Origin: Akkermansiaceae bacterium
GTDB lineage: Bacteria > Verrucomicrobiota > Verrucomicrobiia > Verrucomicrobiales > Akkermansiaceae
NCBI GenBank assembly: GCA_019634595.1
Contig: JAHCBC010000001.1
Location: 496,001 to 560,000 of the forward strand
DNA: 64,000 nucleotides
Direction: 5' to 3'
In this document: positions 27,323 to 34,603 of the stretch, piece after piece
How the letters are laid out: each line of letters begins with the position of its first letter
How positions within the stretch are numbered: the first letter of the stretch is position 1
Translations under genes and position numbers: made by a program
Notes under the pieces: generated by a model
What the model was told of the DNA's origin: nothing
Seen by the model: only the letters and a program-made list of their open reading frames with translations
The model's database searches: none

Positions 27323-28807
27323 TCAGCGTGGGGTGATGAGGGCACCGTCCGCAGCGCGGGAGACCTTGAAGGTCGCGTCGTGGAACAGTCCGCCCGGAAC
27401 TGTGCCGGCCACGGTGTCACGGATGTAGTCCCGCAGCGCGAAGGAGAAGGACTTCGCGGTGGCGGTGGAGGTCCAGTTCTCATCCTTCGGACGGAGGAAG
27501 CGGTTGTAGAGCCATGCGGTGTAGAGTCCGTTCTTCACGTTGGCGTTGGTCAGCGGCACCCCGTTGTAGGACAGGGCGACGCCCTGGCTGCCGTTCGGGA
27601 TGTTGCCCGCATCCTGATCGGCTTCGTTGAGATCCAGGACGCGCTGGCGGGCGTCTCCCGGAGTCAGGTAGCCGATGTAGTAGGCCGTGGTTGCCTGCGG
27701 GTAGAGATAGGCGGTCTGCTCCGTCTCCTCGTTGAAGTAAGGTCCCTTGGCTGCCGCTTCGGAGATGGTGACCGTCAGGAACGGCGCGAGCGTCGCGCCT
27801 CCGTCAAAGCCGCCCGAACCCAGCGGGGTGAAGATGTTGCTGATGGTTTCCGCAGGCCATGGACGATGGGTCTGGACGGTTCCGCCATACTGGTAGGGGA
27901 CGCCCGCACCGGCATTGGCCGGGGTGAAGCCGGTGAGTCCGACGAGGCCGGGCTCCCAGTCCGGATGGTTCGTCGCGAGCGCACGCGGATCCCAGTGCTT
28001 GACCGTGCCGCTCGTCCCGATTCCGACTTCGGTGTTGGTTCCGAAACGCTGTCCGGCGTCGGTGTTCCGGCCGATGGCATAGACGGCGTTCGTCGCATCA
28101 GGACCGTCCCAGTTGCCCGTGAACAGCGCGAGAGGCGCGTGGCCGACGCGGTAGAGATACTGCAGTTGCTTGATCGTCACATTCGTCGCTGGGAAGCCAG
28201 GGGAGGCGTAGAATCCCAGTGGCGACACGCCGACGATTTCCTCCTCGATCTTCAGGTAGTTGACCGGAGGCGTTCCGAAAAGACCCTCGAAGGGAGAGGT
28301 GGACTGGAAGTTGGTGGAGAAGGCGAAGTCCGACTTTCCGATCTCATAGTGGGTGCCTGCCTGCGCGTTGCCCGCGATGGGGGTGACGGTGACGGCGGTG
28401 CGGTCCGGATCGTTCGCATCGCCCGGATCGACGAACGCATCACCTGGGATGAAGCGTTGGTCGATGTTGCCGGCGACGGCGGCGATGCCCGCGAGCGCTC
28501 CGGCGAAGTTGGTTTTGATGATCACCGTCTGGCCGTTCCAGGTTCCCCGCCAGATGCCGAAGTTCGATCCGGTGACGGAGGAGGGGACGCTGAAGTTCGC
28601 GACGCCCGTGGGGTTCTGGGCTGTGACGAACACGCCGGTCCCGCCATGGCCGCGGTAGGACCAGTTGGTGAGAAGCTGTCCGATGGCTTTCTGCGTGGCG
28701 TTACGGTCACCGTTGGATGCCGAGAAACGGACGACGGTCTGGGCTTGGGCGGTTGCGACCAGGCCGGCGGCGATCACTCCGAATGTTGCGAGTTTGGACG
28801 ATTTCAT
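27323..28807 (-). CDS. Secreted protein resembling phosphate-type periplasmic binding proteins
   Basis: A 494-residue protein with signal peptide MKSSKLATFGVIAAGLVATAQA. The mature start VVRFSASNGDRNATQKAIGQLL and the stretch WNGQTVIIKTNFAGALAGIAAVAG resemble the opening of PstS-like binding proteins, where a short loop follows a helix-capping Thr/Ser; the match is loose. The rest is a soluble mixed fold with no membrane segment and no PEP-CTERM tail. Start 28807 is chosen for the signal peptide; the 64 codons further upstream translate the end of the neighbouring gene in another frame. It lies 32 nt after the PEP-CTERM gene and 100 nt before the next gene, so probably the same operon. PstS-like proteins also occur near the Pseudomonas PdtA/PdtB locus, a parallel that is suggestive only. 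Confidence 0.65.
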   Translation of the reverse strand: MKSSKLATFGVIAAGLVATAQAQTVVRFSASNGDRNATQKAIGQLLTNWSYRGHGGTGVFVTAQNPTGVANFSVPSSVTGSNFGIWRGTWNGQTVIIKTNFAGALAGIAAVAGNIDQRFIPGDAFVDPGDANDPDRTAVTVTPIAGNAQAGTHYEIGKSDFAFSTNFQSTSPFEGLFGTPPVNYLKIEEEIVGVSPLGFYASPGFPATNVTIKQLQYLYRVGHAPLALFTGNWDGPDATNAVYAIGRNTDAGQRFGTNTEVGIGTSGTVKHWDPRALATNHPDWEPGLVGLTGFTPANAGAGVPYQYGGTVQTHRPWPAETISNIFTPLGSGGFDGGATLAPFLTVTISEAAAKGPYFNEETEQTAYLYPQATTAYYIGYLTPGDARQRVLDLNEADQDAGNIPNGSQGVALSYNGVPLTNANVKNGLYTAWLYNRFLRPKDENWTSTATAKSFSFALRDYIRDTVAGTVPGGLFHDATFKVSRAADGALITPR

Positions 28808-28839
28808 TGTGCTGTGTTTGGAAAGTTGGGGTTGGACGA

Positions 28840-29703
28840 TTATGCGTTGCGGCGGCGGCGGGCGATGAGGGCCAGTGACCCGCCGATGGTGATGAGCAGT
28901 GCGGAAGGCTCCGGAACGGCGGTGAACGAAAGGTTCCCCGCCTGGTCGAAGCTGAAGTAACCCGCGTTGGTGACACCGGTCGCGGAGCTGTAGCGCCACA
29001 GATCCAGTGCGGTGTGGTCACCGAAGGCCGCTTCGTAGTCCACGGTCCCGAGGGAACCACCGAAGCTCGTGGACGCCTGATGGTTGATGTAGGCGTCCTT
29101 GCCCTGGCTCTCAGCGGAAGGATCCCCCTGCTCGGTGGCGCGGGCGCTGCCTGTGCCCGCTCCATGGACATCCAGGGTGGACAGACGGCCGTTGTAGCCG
29201 TTCGTTCCGTAGAGCACGCTGTTGATGTTTCCGGCGAAGAGGTTCCGGTTGAACTGGGTGGAGTTGGCGGCGAACGCCGTCGTGGGATTCCCACCGACAC
29301 GCTCCTGGGAGAGCAGAATGGTCGCGTTGGCGGAATTGTTCGTGCCGACGATGCCCCAGACCAGATCCGTGCGGTCCAGCCAGGCGGCCCCGTAGAGGCG
29401 TGTCAGGTCGGAGCCGATGTTGCCGATGTCGAGCTGGAAGGTGGACCCCGGAGTGGCTCCGGAGAAGGTTGACTGGAGGCTCGGCGGGACCTGGCTTGCC
29501 GGCGCGAACTGGTAGTAGGAACCGAGGTTCACCAGGTAGCTCGTGGTGTCGCCCTGGCCGCCGTTGGCCCGGACGGTCAGGAAGAGATCCTGCTGGGAGT
29601 AGTTCGGGGCCGGGACGACGGCCGCATTCGCCGCCATGGTGGCGATGAACGCCGCCGCCAGGACATGGTGCGCGCCGCGGGTGGTATCTGTTATGTGTTT
29701 CAT
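28840..29703 (-). CDS. PEP-CTERM sorting-domain surface protein
   Basis: A 287-residue exported protein with a signal peptide (GAHHVLAAAFIATMAANAA) and a C-terminal PEP-CTERM tail: AVPEPSALLITIGGSLALIARRRRNA, i.e. the VPEP motif, a hydrophobic helix and an Arg cluster. Such tails direct proteins to exosortase for processing and surface display; no exosortase gene is in this window. The body (SQQDLFLTVRANGGQGDTTSYLVNLGSYYQF) is related to the next upstream gene (NDIFLGFRIDGQPDGYITRLGNYTTYF), a family common in Verrucomicrobia. Start 29703 is set by the signal peptide. It is followed after 32 nt by the binding-protein-like gene, linking it to the secretion operon. Confidence 0.88.
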   Translation of the reverse strand: MKHITDTTRGAHHVLAAAFIATMAANAAVVPAPNYSQQDLFLTVRANGGQGDTTSYLVNLGSYYQFAPASQVPPSLQSTFSGATPGSTFQLDIGNIGSDLTRLYGAAWLDRTDLVWGIVGTNNSANATILLSQERVGGNPTTAFAANSTQFNRNLFAGNINSVLYGTNGYNGRLSTLDVHGAGTGSARATEQGDPSAESQGKDAYINHQASTSFGGSLGTVDYEAAFGDHTALDLWRYSSATGVTNAGYFSFDQAGNLSFTAVPEPSALLITIGGSLALIARRRRNA

Positions 29704-29834
29704 CAAGTCGTTCGATGGTGGTTGACGGAGGAGAATCCTCGTGGATGGCCCGGCGCGTTGCCCGGAAAGGGGAGCGCCGGTTTTCATTCGCGATTCCTCC
29801 GGCACATCCGGTCGGACGCAGAAAGCGGGATGGA

Positions 29835-30935
29835 TCAGGGATTGAGGGAGACTTCGATTCTGTAGAAGCCCTTGTTCTTCTCCCTGCGGACAGGATCCTG
29901 ATCGGAGAATGAGAAGCTCGCGGGCGGCGTGCCATTGGTCACGTAGCGGGCGATGGTGGTCGGAGGGGCGGGGCTGGCCGCGGTGATCTCCTGCCAGCTT
30001 CCCGCGAGGAGCGTTTCGGAGTAGAACAGCTTGTAGGTGCGGTTGGCCGCAGGTTTGAACGCGAAGGCGGGATGGTTGCCGGTGAGGGTCGTGCCCTGCA
30101 CCCGGAAGAAATCCGTGGGATCTGTTTTCGAAGTGCCCGCGATGTCTTCAAGGGAATCAAGGATGCCATCCCCGTCCGTATCGGCATCCACCACGGGAGG
30201 CGTTGCCGTGCTCTGGCGGGTGAAGGAAACCGTGCCGGATGAGGTGATGGTGAAGTAGCCGACACGGAGGGTGGATTCTCCGCCGACGCGATAGAGGTCC
30301 AGGACGGTGGAGTTTGGTCCGTTCGCGAAATCGCCCTCGATCTCCCAGCCGCTCTGGGGTCCGAAGTCCACGCCGGGACTCGTCTGATGGATGTAATTGG
30401 ACTCAAACCCATCTGAGGAGGTGGGCGGGGGTTGGAAGGTACCCACGGCATTGTTGGCGGTCGCTGTTCTGCCGCGGTAACCACCGGTCAGCTGGAGGAC
30501 CGCGTTGATGTTGCCGTTGACAAGTTCCCGAAGGTCTAGCCTGAGGGCTGGCCAGGGCGAGGTGGCGGTTGAAGTGGCTGTCCGTTCCCGGGAGGCAAAC
30601 AGAAGCGGGCCGTTGCCGGCGAAGTTTGAGCCGAAGATCCCCCATCGAGCGTTCGGATTTTCACTCCAGTTGGGGCCATATTTTGCGGAAAGGTCGGCAC
30701 CGATGCCGGTGACGCTGAGTGTGACGGTGGCACCTTCCGGAATATCACGGAAATAGGTGGTGTAGTTGCCCAGACGGGTGATGTAACCGTCCGGCTGGCC
30801 ATCGATCCGGAAGCCGAGGAAGATATCGTTGGCAACGGGGTTCGGGACGGTCTGCGCAATGGATGTGAGGACGGATGCTGCGAGCGTCCCGAGGGAGAGC
30901 AGGATGGCTTTGGCGGAGATTGCTCCTGAATTCAT
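29835..30935 (-). CDS. Secreted surface protein with Asp-rich calcium-type linker
   Basis: A 366-residue exported protein (signal peptide to about residue 29, ending SIAQ). The N-terminal two thirds (ANDIFLGFRIDGQPDGYITRLGNYTTYFRDIPEGATVTLSVTGIGADLSAKYG) are paralogous to the PEP-CTERM protein downstream. It lacks a PEP-CTERM tail. Instead it has a thrombospondin-type-3-like segment VVDADTDGDGILDSLEDIAGTSKTDPTDFF, which typically binds calcium, then a ~75-residue C-terminal domain (TYKLFYSETLLAGSWQEIT...) often found as a terminal module in Verrucomicrobia exoproteins. It is the first gene after the regulatory region at 31.1 kb and is probably the operon's first gene, 131 nt ahead of the next one. 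Start 30935 was chosen for the signal peptide. Confidence 0.8.
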   Translation of the reverse strand: MNSGAISAKAILLSLGTLAASVLTSIAQTVPNPVANDIFLGFRIDGQPDGYITRLGNYTTYFRDIPEGATVTLSVTGIGADLSAKYGPNWSENPNARWGIFGSNFAGNGPLLFASRERTATSTATSPWPALRLDLRELVNGNINAVLQLTGGYRGRTATANNAVGTFQPPPTSSDGFESNYIHQTSPGVDFGPQSGWEIEGDFANGPNSTVLDLYRVGGESTLRVGYFTITSSGTVSFTRQSTATPPVVDADTDGDGILDSLEDIAGTSKTDPTDFFRVQGTTLTGNHPAFAFKPAANRTYKLFYSETLLAGSWQEITAASPAPPTTIARYVTNGTPPASFSFSDQDPVRREKNKGFYRIEVSLNP

Positions 30936-31188
30936 GGGAGTGATCGGGGTTGGGGAAGAGATGGATGTACGTGATCCGACAGTGCCGTTCGGCATGTGTG
31001 GAAGAGACCGGAGATGCCGTGGTCGGCTTTTCCGAAAGCGGGTTGGATGCAACCCAGTGGTCTTGCGGGTTCCCTACGTAGGGTGATCCCTAAGTGCTGC
31101 TACTGTCCCCGTGTGGGGTAGAGTCGGCGCGGCGAAATCCTATAAACTAGGAGGGATTTGCCAAGAGAATTTTACTGTGTGAAAACAA
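30936..31188 (-). promoter_or_regulatory. Upstream control region of the secretion operon with several palindromes
   Basis: The gap upstream of the first surface-protein gene holds no gene but is rich in symmetrical sequences: a GGGTTG-GATG-CAACCC hairpin near 31040-31055; a perfect 12-bp palindrome CCCTACGTAGGG at 31072-31083; an overlapping TAGGG-TGAT-CCCTA dyad at 31079-31092; and GTCCCCGTGTGGGGTAG at 31105-31121, matching a site upstream of the encapsulin operon in 16 of 17 positions. From 31140 the sequence turns AT-rich. This looks like a multi-site operator for a dimeric regulator, but I recognise no specific factor. Confidence 0.5.
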
Positions 31189-31224
31189 AAAAACCAGCAT
31201 GCTATTCGTAACATGCTGGTTTTT
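31189..31224 (-). terminator. Intrinsic terminator for the FAD-protein transcript
   Basis: A perfect 13-bp stem (AAAAACCAGCATG paired with CATGCTGGTTTTT) around a 10-nt loop. Read on the minus strand it is followed by a T-run (TTTTTTTGTTTT), so it ends transcription coming from the FAD/NAD(P)-binding protein gene, whose stop is 47 nt away. The plus-strand reading also ends in five Ts, so it may work in both directions. Confidence 0.9.
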
Positions 31225-31271
31225 AGTGTTGATAGGATAAGGAAAAATATCTTACTAAACTACTAATTAAG

Positions 31272-32666
31272 CTAATAAATTGCTTCTTCAGCACCTACTT
31301 CGGCAAGTGGATTGACCGCTTGCGCGATCCGTTTCGCGGCGCTGGCAGCGTGCAGGCGGAGCTCGCTGATGGCGGTGGCCTCGAAATAGCGGGCGCGCAG
31401 CATGGGGCCCACGACGGACAGCCACGGGGAGGGCTTGTTGTCACGGCCCAGCGCCCGGTAGTCCGCGGATGTTTCTGCCCCCAACCGATGAGCGTCCGGT
31501 TTGATGAAACCGCGGCGGAGAAGGTTCTGGATGAGTGGATCCGCGATCACCTGGAGATCCCGCGCCGGACCGGTGGCGTCCAGCAGGTGCTGGGCCTCGA
31601 TCCAGCGGGTGGGGGTGTTCCGGCTGCGTGATGCGAGCCCGAGCCGGATGGCGGTTCCGGATCTTTCGATCGAAACGATGGTGCCGCGGTGCTGGACGAG
31701 TTTCCCGGAAGCCAGCAGGGACTGGATTTTCTGATAGGTCTCCGGCGGGCATTGGTGGCGGTGGACCTCCCAGAACGGACTGATGAAACGGAGGAAGCGT
31801 GTTTTGTCCTTTGCGGACAGCTCCTTCCACAGGGAGGGGGTGGCGTCGCGGATCTCATGGAACAGGTCCCTCCAGTCCCCGCCCCGGGCTTCGTGCTCGC
31901 GGATCGCGCGGCGGAACAGGCGGACCGCACGGCGCAGGTTGGAATCCGGCAGATGGTCGAGGTCCGGGGCCAATGTGGGTGACGGCGGTGCGTATGCGCG
32001 TGGCAGCAGGCCGTTGCGGGAGACGATGTGGATGGAGGCTGCGTCACCGCGGCGGTCCAGGTCCAGCACCGCATCGATCATGGTCAGGCCGGTGCCCACG
32101 ATGAGGACCGTATCACCGCTGTGGATGGAGGAGATGGCCTCACCGGAGCGTGCGGGCTTCGCATGGTCCGCCCAGAGGGAGGAGGCGAAGACGGAGCCTT
32201 GGTTGCCGGTGGCCAGCACCACGTGCGCGGCATCGATCACCGTCTGGTCCTTGAAAATCACGCGCGCGGTGGTGGGGGAGTCGCCGCGTGTCAGGTCATG
32301 GACGCGGCGTTTCTCGACCCGGAGGAGGGGATTTTTCTCCAGCTCATCCTCCAGACATCGCTTCAGGTATCCCCCATAGACATGGCGTGGCAGGAAGTCG
32401 GTCTCCTGCACGCCCTCACCCAGTTGTTGGCGGGCGTGGTCGAGGAAATGCAGCGGCTCGTTCTGGAACGCGCTCATCTTTCCCGCCGGGACGTTCAGCC
32501 ATGCGGCGGCATCCGTGCTGCGGTAGGCGAGTCCCGGTCCGGCTTCGCCGGTTTCTTCTATCAGGATGACCGGTGTTTCCGGCAGACGGCGGGAGAGATG
32601 GATGGCGGTCAGCGTGCCGCTGAAGCCGCCGCCTACGACGACGATGGGAAGGGATGATTCGGACAT
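31272..32666 (-). CDS. FAD/NAD(P)-binding protein (NAD_binding_9 type)
   Basis: A 464-residue cytoplasmic flavoprotein. The N-terminus IVVVGGGFSGTLTAIHLSRR is an FAD dinucleotide-binding motif, followed by LIEETGEAGPGLAYRS and WLNVPAGKMSAF; a second nucleotide motif VLIVGTGLTMIDAVL sits near residue 190. This is the pattern of the 'FAD-NAD(P)-binding' (HI0933/NAD_binding_9-like) oxidoreductases whose substrates are unknown. It lies 42 nt downstream of the unknown gene at 32709 and shares its divergent promoter region with the Rrf2 regulator of the sulfate locus, so a role in sulfur assimilation is plausible but unproven. The last codons (..EEAIY) lie at the edge of an AT-rich tract. Confidence 0.82.
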   Translation of the reverse strand: MSESSLPIVVVGGGFSGTLTAIHLSRRLPETPVILIEETGEAGPGLAYRSTDAAAWLNVPAGKMSAFQNEPLHFLDHARQQLGEGVQETDFLPRHVYGGYLKRCLEDELEKNPLLRVEKRRVHDLTRGDSPTTARVIFKDQTVIDAAHVVLATGNQGSVFASSLWADHAKPARSGEAISSIHSGDTVLIVGTGLTMIDAVLDLDRRGDAASIHIVSRNGLLPRAYAPPSPTLAPDLDHLPDSNLRRAVRLFRRAIREHEARGGDWRDLFHEIRDATPSLWKELSAKDKTRFLRFISPFWEVHRHQCPPETYQKIQSLLASGKLVQHRGTIVSIERSGTAIRLGLASRSRNTPTRWIEAQHLLDATGPARDLQVIADPLIQNLLRRGFIKPDAHRLGAETSADYRALGRDNKPSPWLSVVGPMLRARYFEATAISELRLHAASAAKRIAQAVNPLAEVGAEEAIY

Positions 32667-32708
32667 GGGGTGGGAGAGAAGAAGTGGTGGATGTGGAGAG
32701 GGACGGTC

Positions 32709-33368
32709 TTATTTGTAGTGAAGGAGCGAGAGCACGAGATCCGCGGCTTTCAGGATCTCAGCGGCGGAGAGGTGTTGCGGGATTTCCAGCCGGAGGGACC
32801 ACGTTTCGCCCGCGGGAAGGGGGATGAGGTCGAGCCGCTGCAGCACGCGCAGATTTCCCTCGCCCGCCACCAGCTTGCGGATGACGTCGATGCCTGCCGT
32901 CCCGCTGAGCAGGAAGGCATCGGTATCGGAAGGGGAAATGGAGAGGAAACCGACCCGGGACGTGGCCTGGAACTCCGCGAGGAGATGGGTGAGGACGGGC
33001 CATTCTTCGGCCGGAGCGTCGTCCCCGAGTTCCAGAGCCACCGGATTTGAGACAGGAAGCAGCCTCAATGGTGCGGGTCCCGCGGCATCCGGCTGCTGTG
33101 AGAGGGTCTCCATGATCTGCAGGACGATTTCCGAAGGGGCCGTGTTTGCCGGGCGGTTGATCCCGGCGATGCCGACCGACGGGCGCTCCGGAGACACCCA
33201 GGCCTGGCGGTGGGTGAATACCGGGGCGCCGAATTTAAAGCCGTGGTAGTAGAACGGAGCCTCGATATGAGCCATCAAGGTCTCTGAAATCTCGCAATGT
33301 TCCACGTAGCCCTGAAGGAGATTCCGCAGGTTCTGGCGGAGCGAAGAATCTAGTTTGGTAAGGTTCAT
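32709..33368 (-). CDS. Unrecognised protein divergent from the sulfate-locus regulator
   Basis: A 219-residue soluble protein with no signal peptide or membrane segment. The segment RPSVGIAGINRPANTAPSEIVLQIMETL faintly recalls the start of M14 carboxypeptidase-like domains, but the zinc ligands are not evident, so I do not assign it. Its start is 249 nt from the Rrf2 regulator start, with a shared AT-rich intergenic region, and it precedes the FAD/NAD(P)-binding gene by 42 nt. The gene pair is probably controlled with the sulfate uptake genes. It could be a partner or maturation factor for the flavoprotein. Confidence 0.75.
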   Translation of the reverse strand: MNLTKLDSSLRQNLRNLLQGYVEHCEISETLMAHIEAPFYYHGFKFGAPVFTHRQAWVSPERPSVGIAGINRPANTAPSEIVLQIMETLSQQPDAAGPAPLRLLPVSNPVALELGDDAPAEEWPVLTHLLAEFQATSRVGFLSISPSDTDAFLLSGTAGIDVIRKLVAGEGNLRVLQRLDLIPLPAGETWSLRLEIPQHLSAAEILKAADLVLSLLHYK

Positions 33369-33617
33369 AGTCGCTGGGGTTGAATTCCTACTAAATTGGG
33401 GTGGTATAAATGTCTAGAATAGATTTGGGAAAATTGAGAAAGTCTTTTGATCTCAGCTTTGTTCTTTTTGTTTATTTAATTAGTAAGTTTATAAATCACT
33501 TAAAATGAGAGATGAAAGTGACCTTTTGGTATTTCATTAGTGGATGGCTTGAAGTTTTTTTCTTTTTTTGTTTGGAGGTGGGTCGGGGATACACTACCAC
33601 TTCATCAAGTTTAGCGA
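33369..33617. promoter_or_regulatory. AT-rich divergent promoter region of the sulfate locus
   Basis: This 249-nt region is strikingly AT-rich compared with its GC-rich neighbours and separates the divergent unknown gene and the Rrf2 gene. TCCTACTAAATTGGGG at 33386-33401 lies 18 nt before the minus-strand start; TTTAATTAGTAAGTTTATAAA begins at 33476. Similar TTTAGTA(A/G)GA and TTAATTAGTA words occur at 31249-31271. They are candidates for binding sites of the adjacent Rrf2 protein. A TACACT hexamer at 33590-33595 could be the -10 of the regulator gene; the -35 is poor. Confidence 0.45.
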
Positions 33618-34205
33618 ATGCACTTATCGAAGAAATCCGAATACGCACTGCGGGCCACGATCAATCTGGGTATCGCGGCTGAAATGGGCCGGGGTACCGT
33701 CTCGGGGTCCGAGCTTGCGGAGGCGAACCGCCTTCCTCTCAAGTTCATCGAGCGGATCCTTCAGGAGTTGCGCGAAGCGGGTCTCGTGGAGACTCACCGC
33801 GGTAAATTCGGTGGTTATTCCCTGGCGGTGCCTGCCAGCAGCATCGGTGTCGGTCAACTCATCCGTCTGATCGACGGTCGGCTCGCCCCCATTTGTTGTG
33901 CGAGTGAGAACGCCTATCAGGCCTGCACCTGCCCGGATGAGGATCACTGTGGTCTGAGGATGGTGATGATCGATGTGCGCAATGCCATCGCCAACATCCT
34001 CGACCGCTACACCATCGCCCAGGTGGTGGAGGTGACCCTCCGCAAAATGCGCCGCGATGGTGTGGTGCCGCCGTTTTCCCAAGGAGGGACCTCCGTCAAG
34101 GAACCGTCCCCACGTCGCCGGGCGGATCCGGCCGATGGCTTCCTCGCGGGGCTTTCGCAGCTTGTTACTCTCAATTCAGAATCCAATGACAACGACACGC
34201 ACTGA
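33618..34205 (+). CDS. Rrf2-family transcriptional regulator, cysteine-rich, sulfur-type
   Basis: A 195-residue regulator. The winged-helix DNA-binding part is at the N-terminus (LSKKSEYALRATINLGIA, SELAEANRLPLKFIERILQELREAGLVETHRGKFGGYSL). The sensor loop holds five cysteines, C93, C94, C103, C105 and C111 (PICCAS..QACTCPDEDHCGLR), which could bind an Fe-S cluster or respond to sulfur status. Rrf2 proteins of this PICC/CPDE type are often found beside sulfate transport genes and the DUF2292 protein, as here. The C-terminal ~45 residues are an unusual Pro/Arg/Asp-rich extension and overlap the next gene by 20 nt. It probably controls the sulfate operon downstream and the divergent pair upstream. 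Confidence 0.9.
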   Translation: MHLSKKSEYALRATINLGIAAEMGRGTVSGSELAEANRLPLKFIERILQELREAGLVETHRGKFGGYSLAVPASSIGVGQLIRLIDGRLAPICCASENAYQACTCPDEDHCGLRMVMIDVRNAIANILDRYTIAQVVEVTLRKMRRDGVVPPFSQGGTSVKEPSPRRRADPADGFLAGLSQLVTLNSESNDNDTH

Positions 34206-34383
34206 ACGCAACGGGCATGACGGCCAGAAAGCCGAGTGGCTCGAAGTGGTTCGCAAAAACGTGGCGGCCCTTCGTTATGGCTCCGTCCAGATCACCGTCC
34301 ATGATGGACGCGTGACCCAGGTGGAGAGCATCGAGAAGACGCGATTCGTCGCGTCCCGCGAAGAGGGGCCCGGCCTCAAATGA
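34186..34383 (+). CDS. DUF2292 (YezD-like) small protein
   Basis: A 65-residue protein (MTTTRTERNGHDGQKAEW...). The core AEWLEVVRKNVAALRYGSVQITVHDGRVTQVESIEKTRF is the DUF2292 family, named after Bacillus YezD and regularly found in sulfate or cysteine gene clusters; no biochemical role is established. It starts inside the last 20 nt of the Rrf2 gene in another frame, a strong sign of translational coupling. A longer reading of the same frame back to 34057 adds only Arg/Pro-rich sequence and is rejected. Confidence 0.85.
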   Translation: MTTTRTERNGHDGQKAEWLEVVRKNVAALRYGSVQITVHDGRVTQVESIEKTRFVASREEGPGLK

Positions 34384-34603
34384 TCCCATGATCCCCATCC
34401 GGCGGAAATAAACACTCCGCCCTGCTTGTCAGAGACCGACCGGACCCCCGGAGGAATCGCAGAAATACCACCGCCGACCGGACTTCCGGAGGTTGCTGAT
34501 GCCATCGTGCTGCCGCGCCTTCCCGGAACATTGTTCCCATGGGACGTCCGGTCGGGTTCTCCGAATCCATGATAAACAGCGTCGGCTATCAGCCTCAAAT
34601 CCC
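34384..34603 (+). promoter_or_regulatory. Structured leader before the sulfate porin and ABC genes
   Basis: This 220-nt gap has no gene but strong RNA-folding potential. A hairpin GGCGGA/TCCGCC lies at 34401-34421. Two direct repeats, CCGACCGGACCCCCGGAGG (34436-34454) and CCGACCGGACTTCCGGAGG (34474-34492), differ at two positions. A 10-nt sequence GTCCGGTCGG (34546-34555) is the exact complement of the first ten bases of both. A further GGAACA/TGTTCC hairpin sits at 34525-34537. The two repeats would compete for one partner, as in attenuators or riboswitches. It does not match the SAM-I, cobalamin or TPP consensus as I know them. No U-run is seen. Confidence 0.5.

Noticed and set aside
34384..34603. 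SAM or cobalamin riboswitch before the sulfate porin
   Set aside because: The conserved core words of those classes as I know them are not present; the region is instead reported as an unclassified structured leader.
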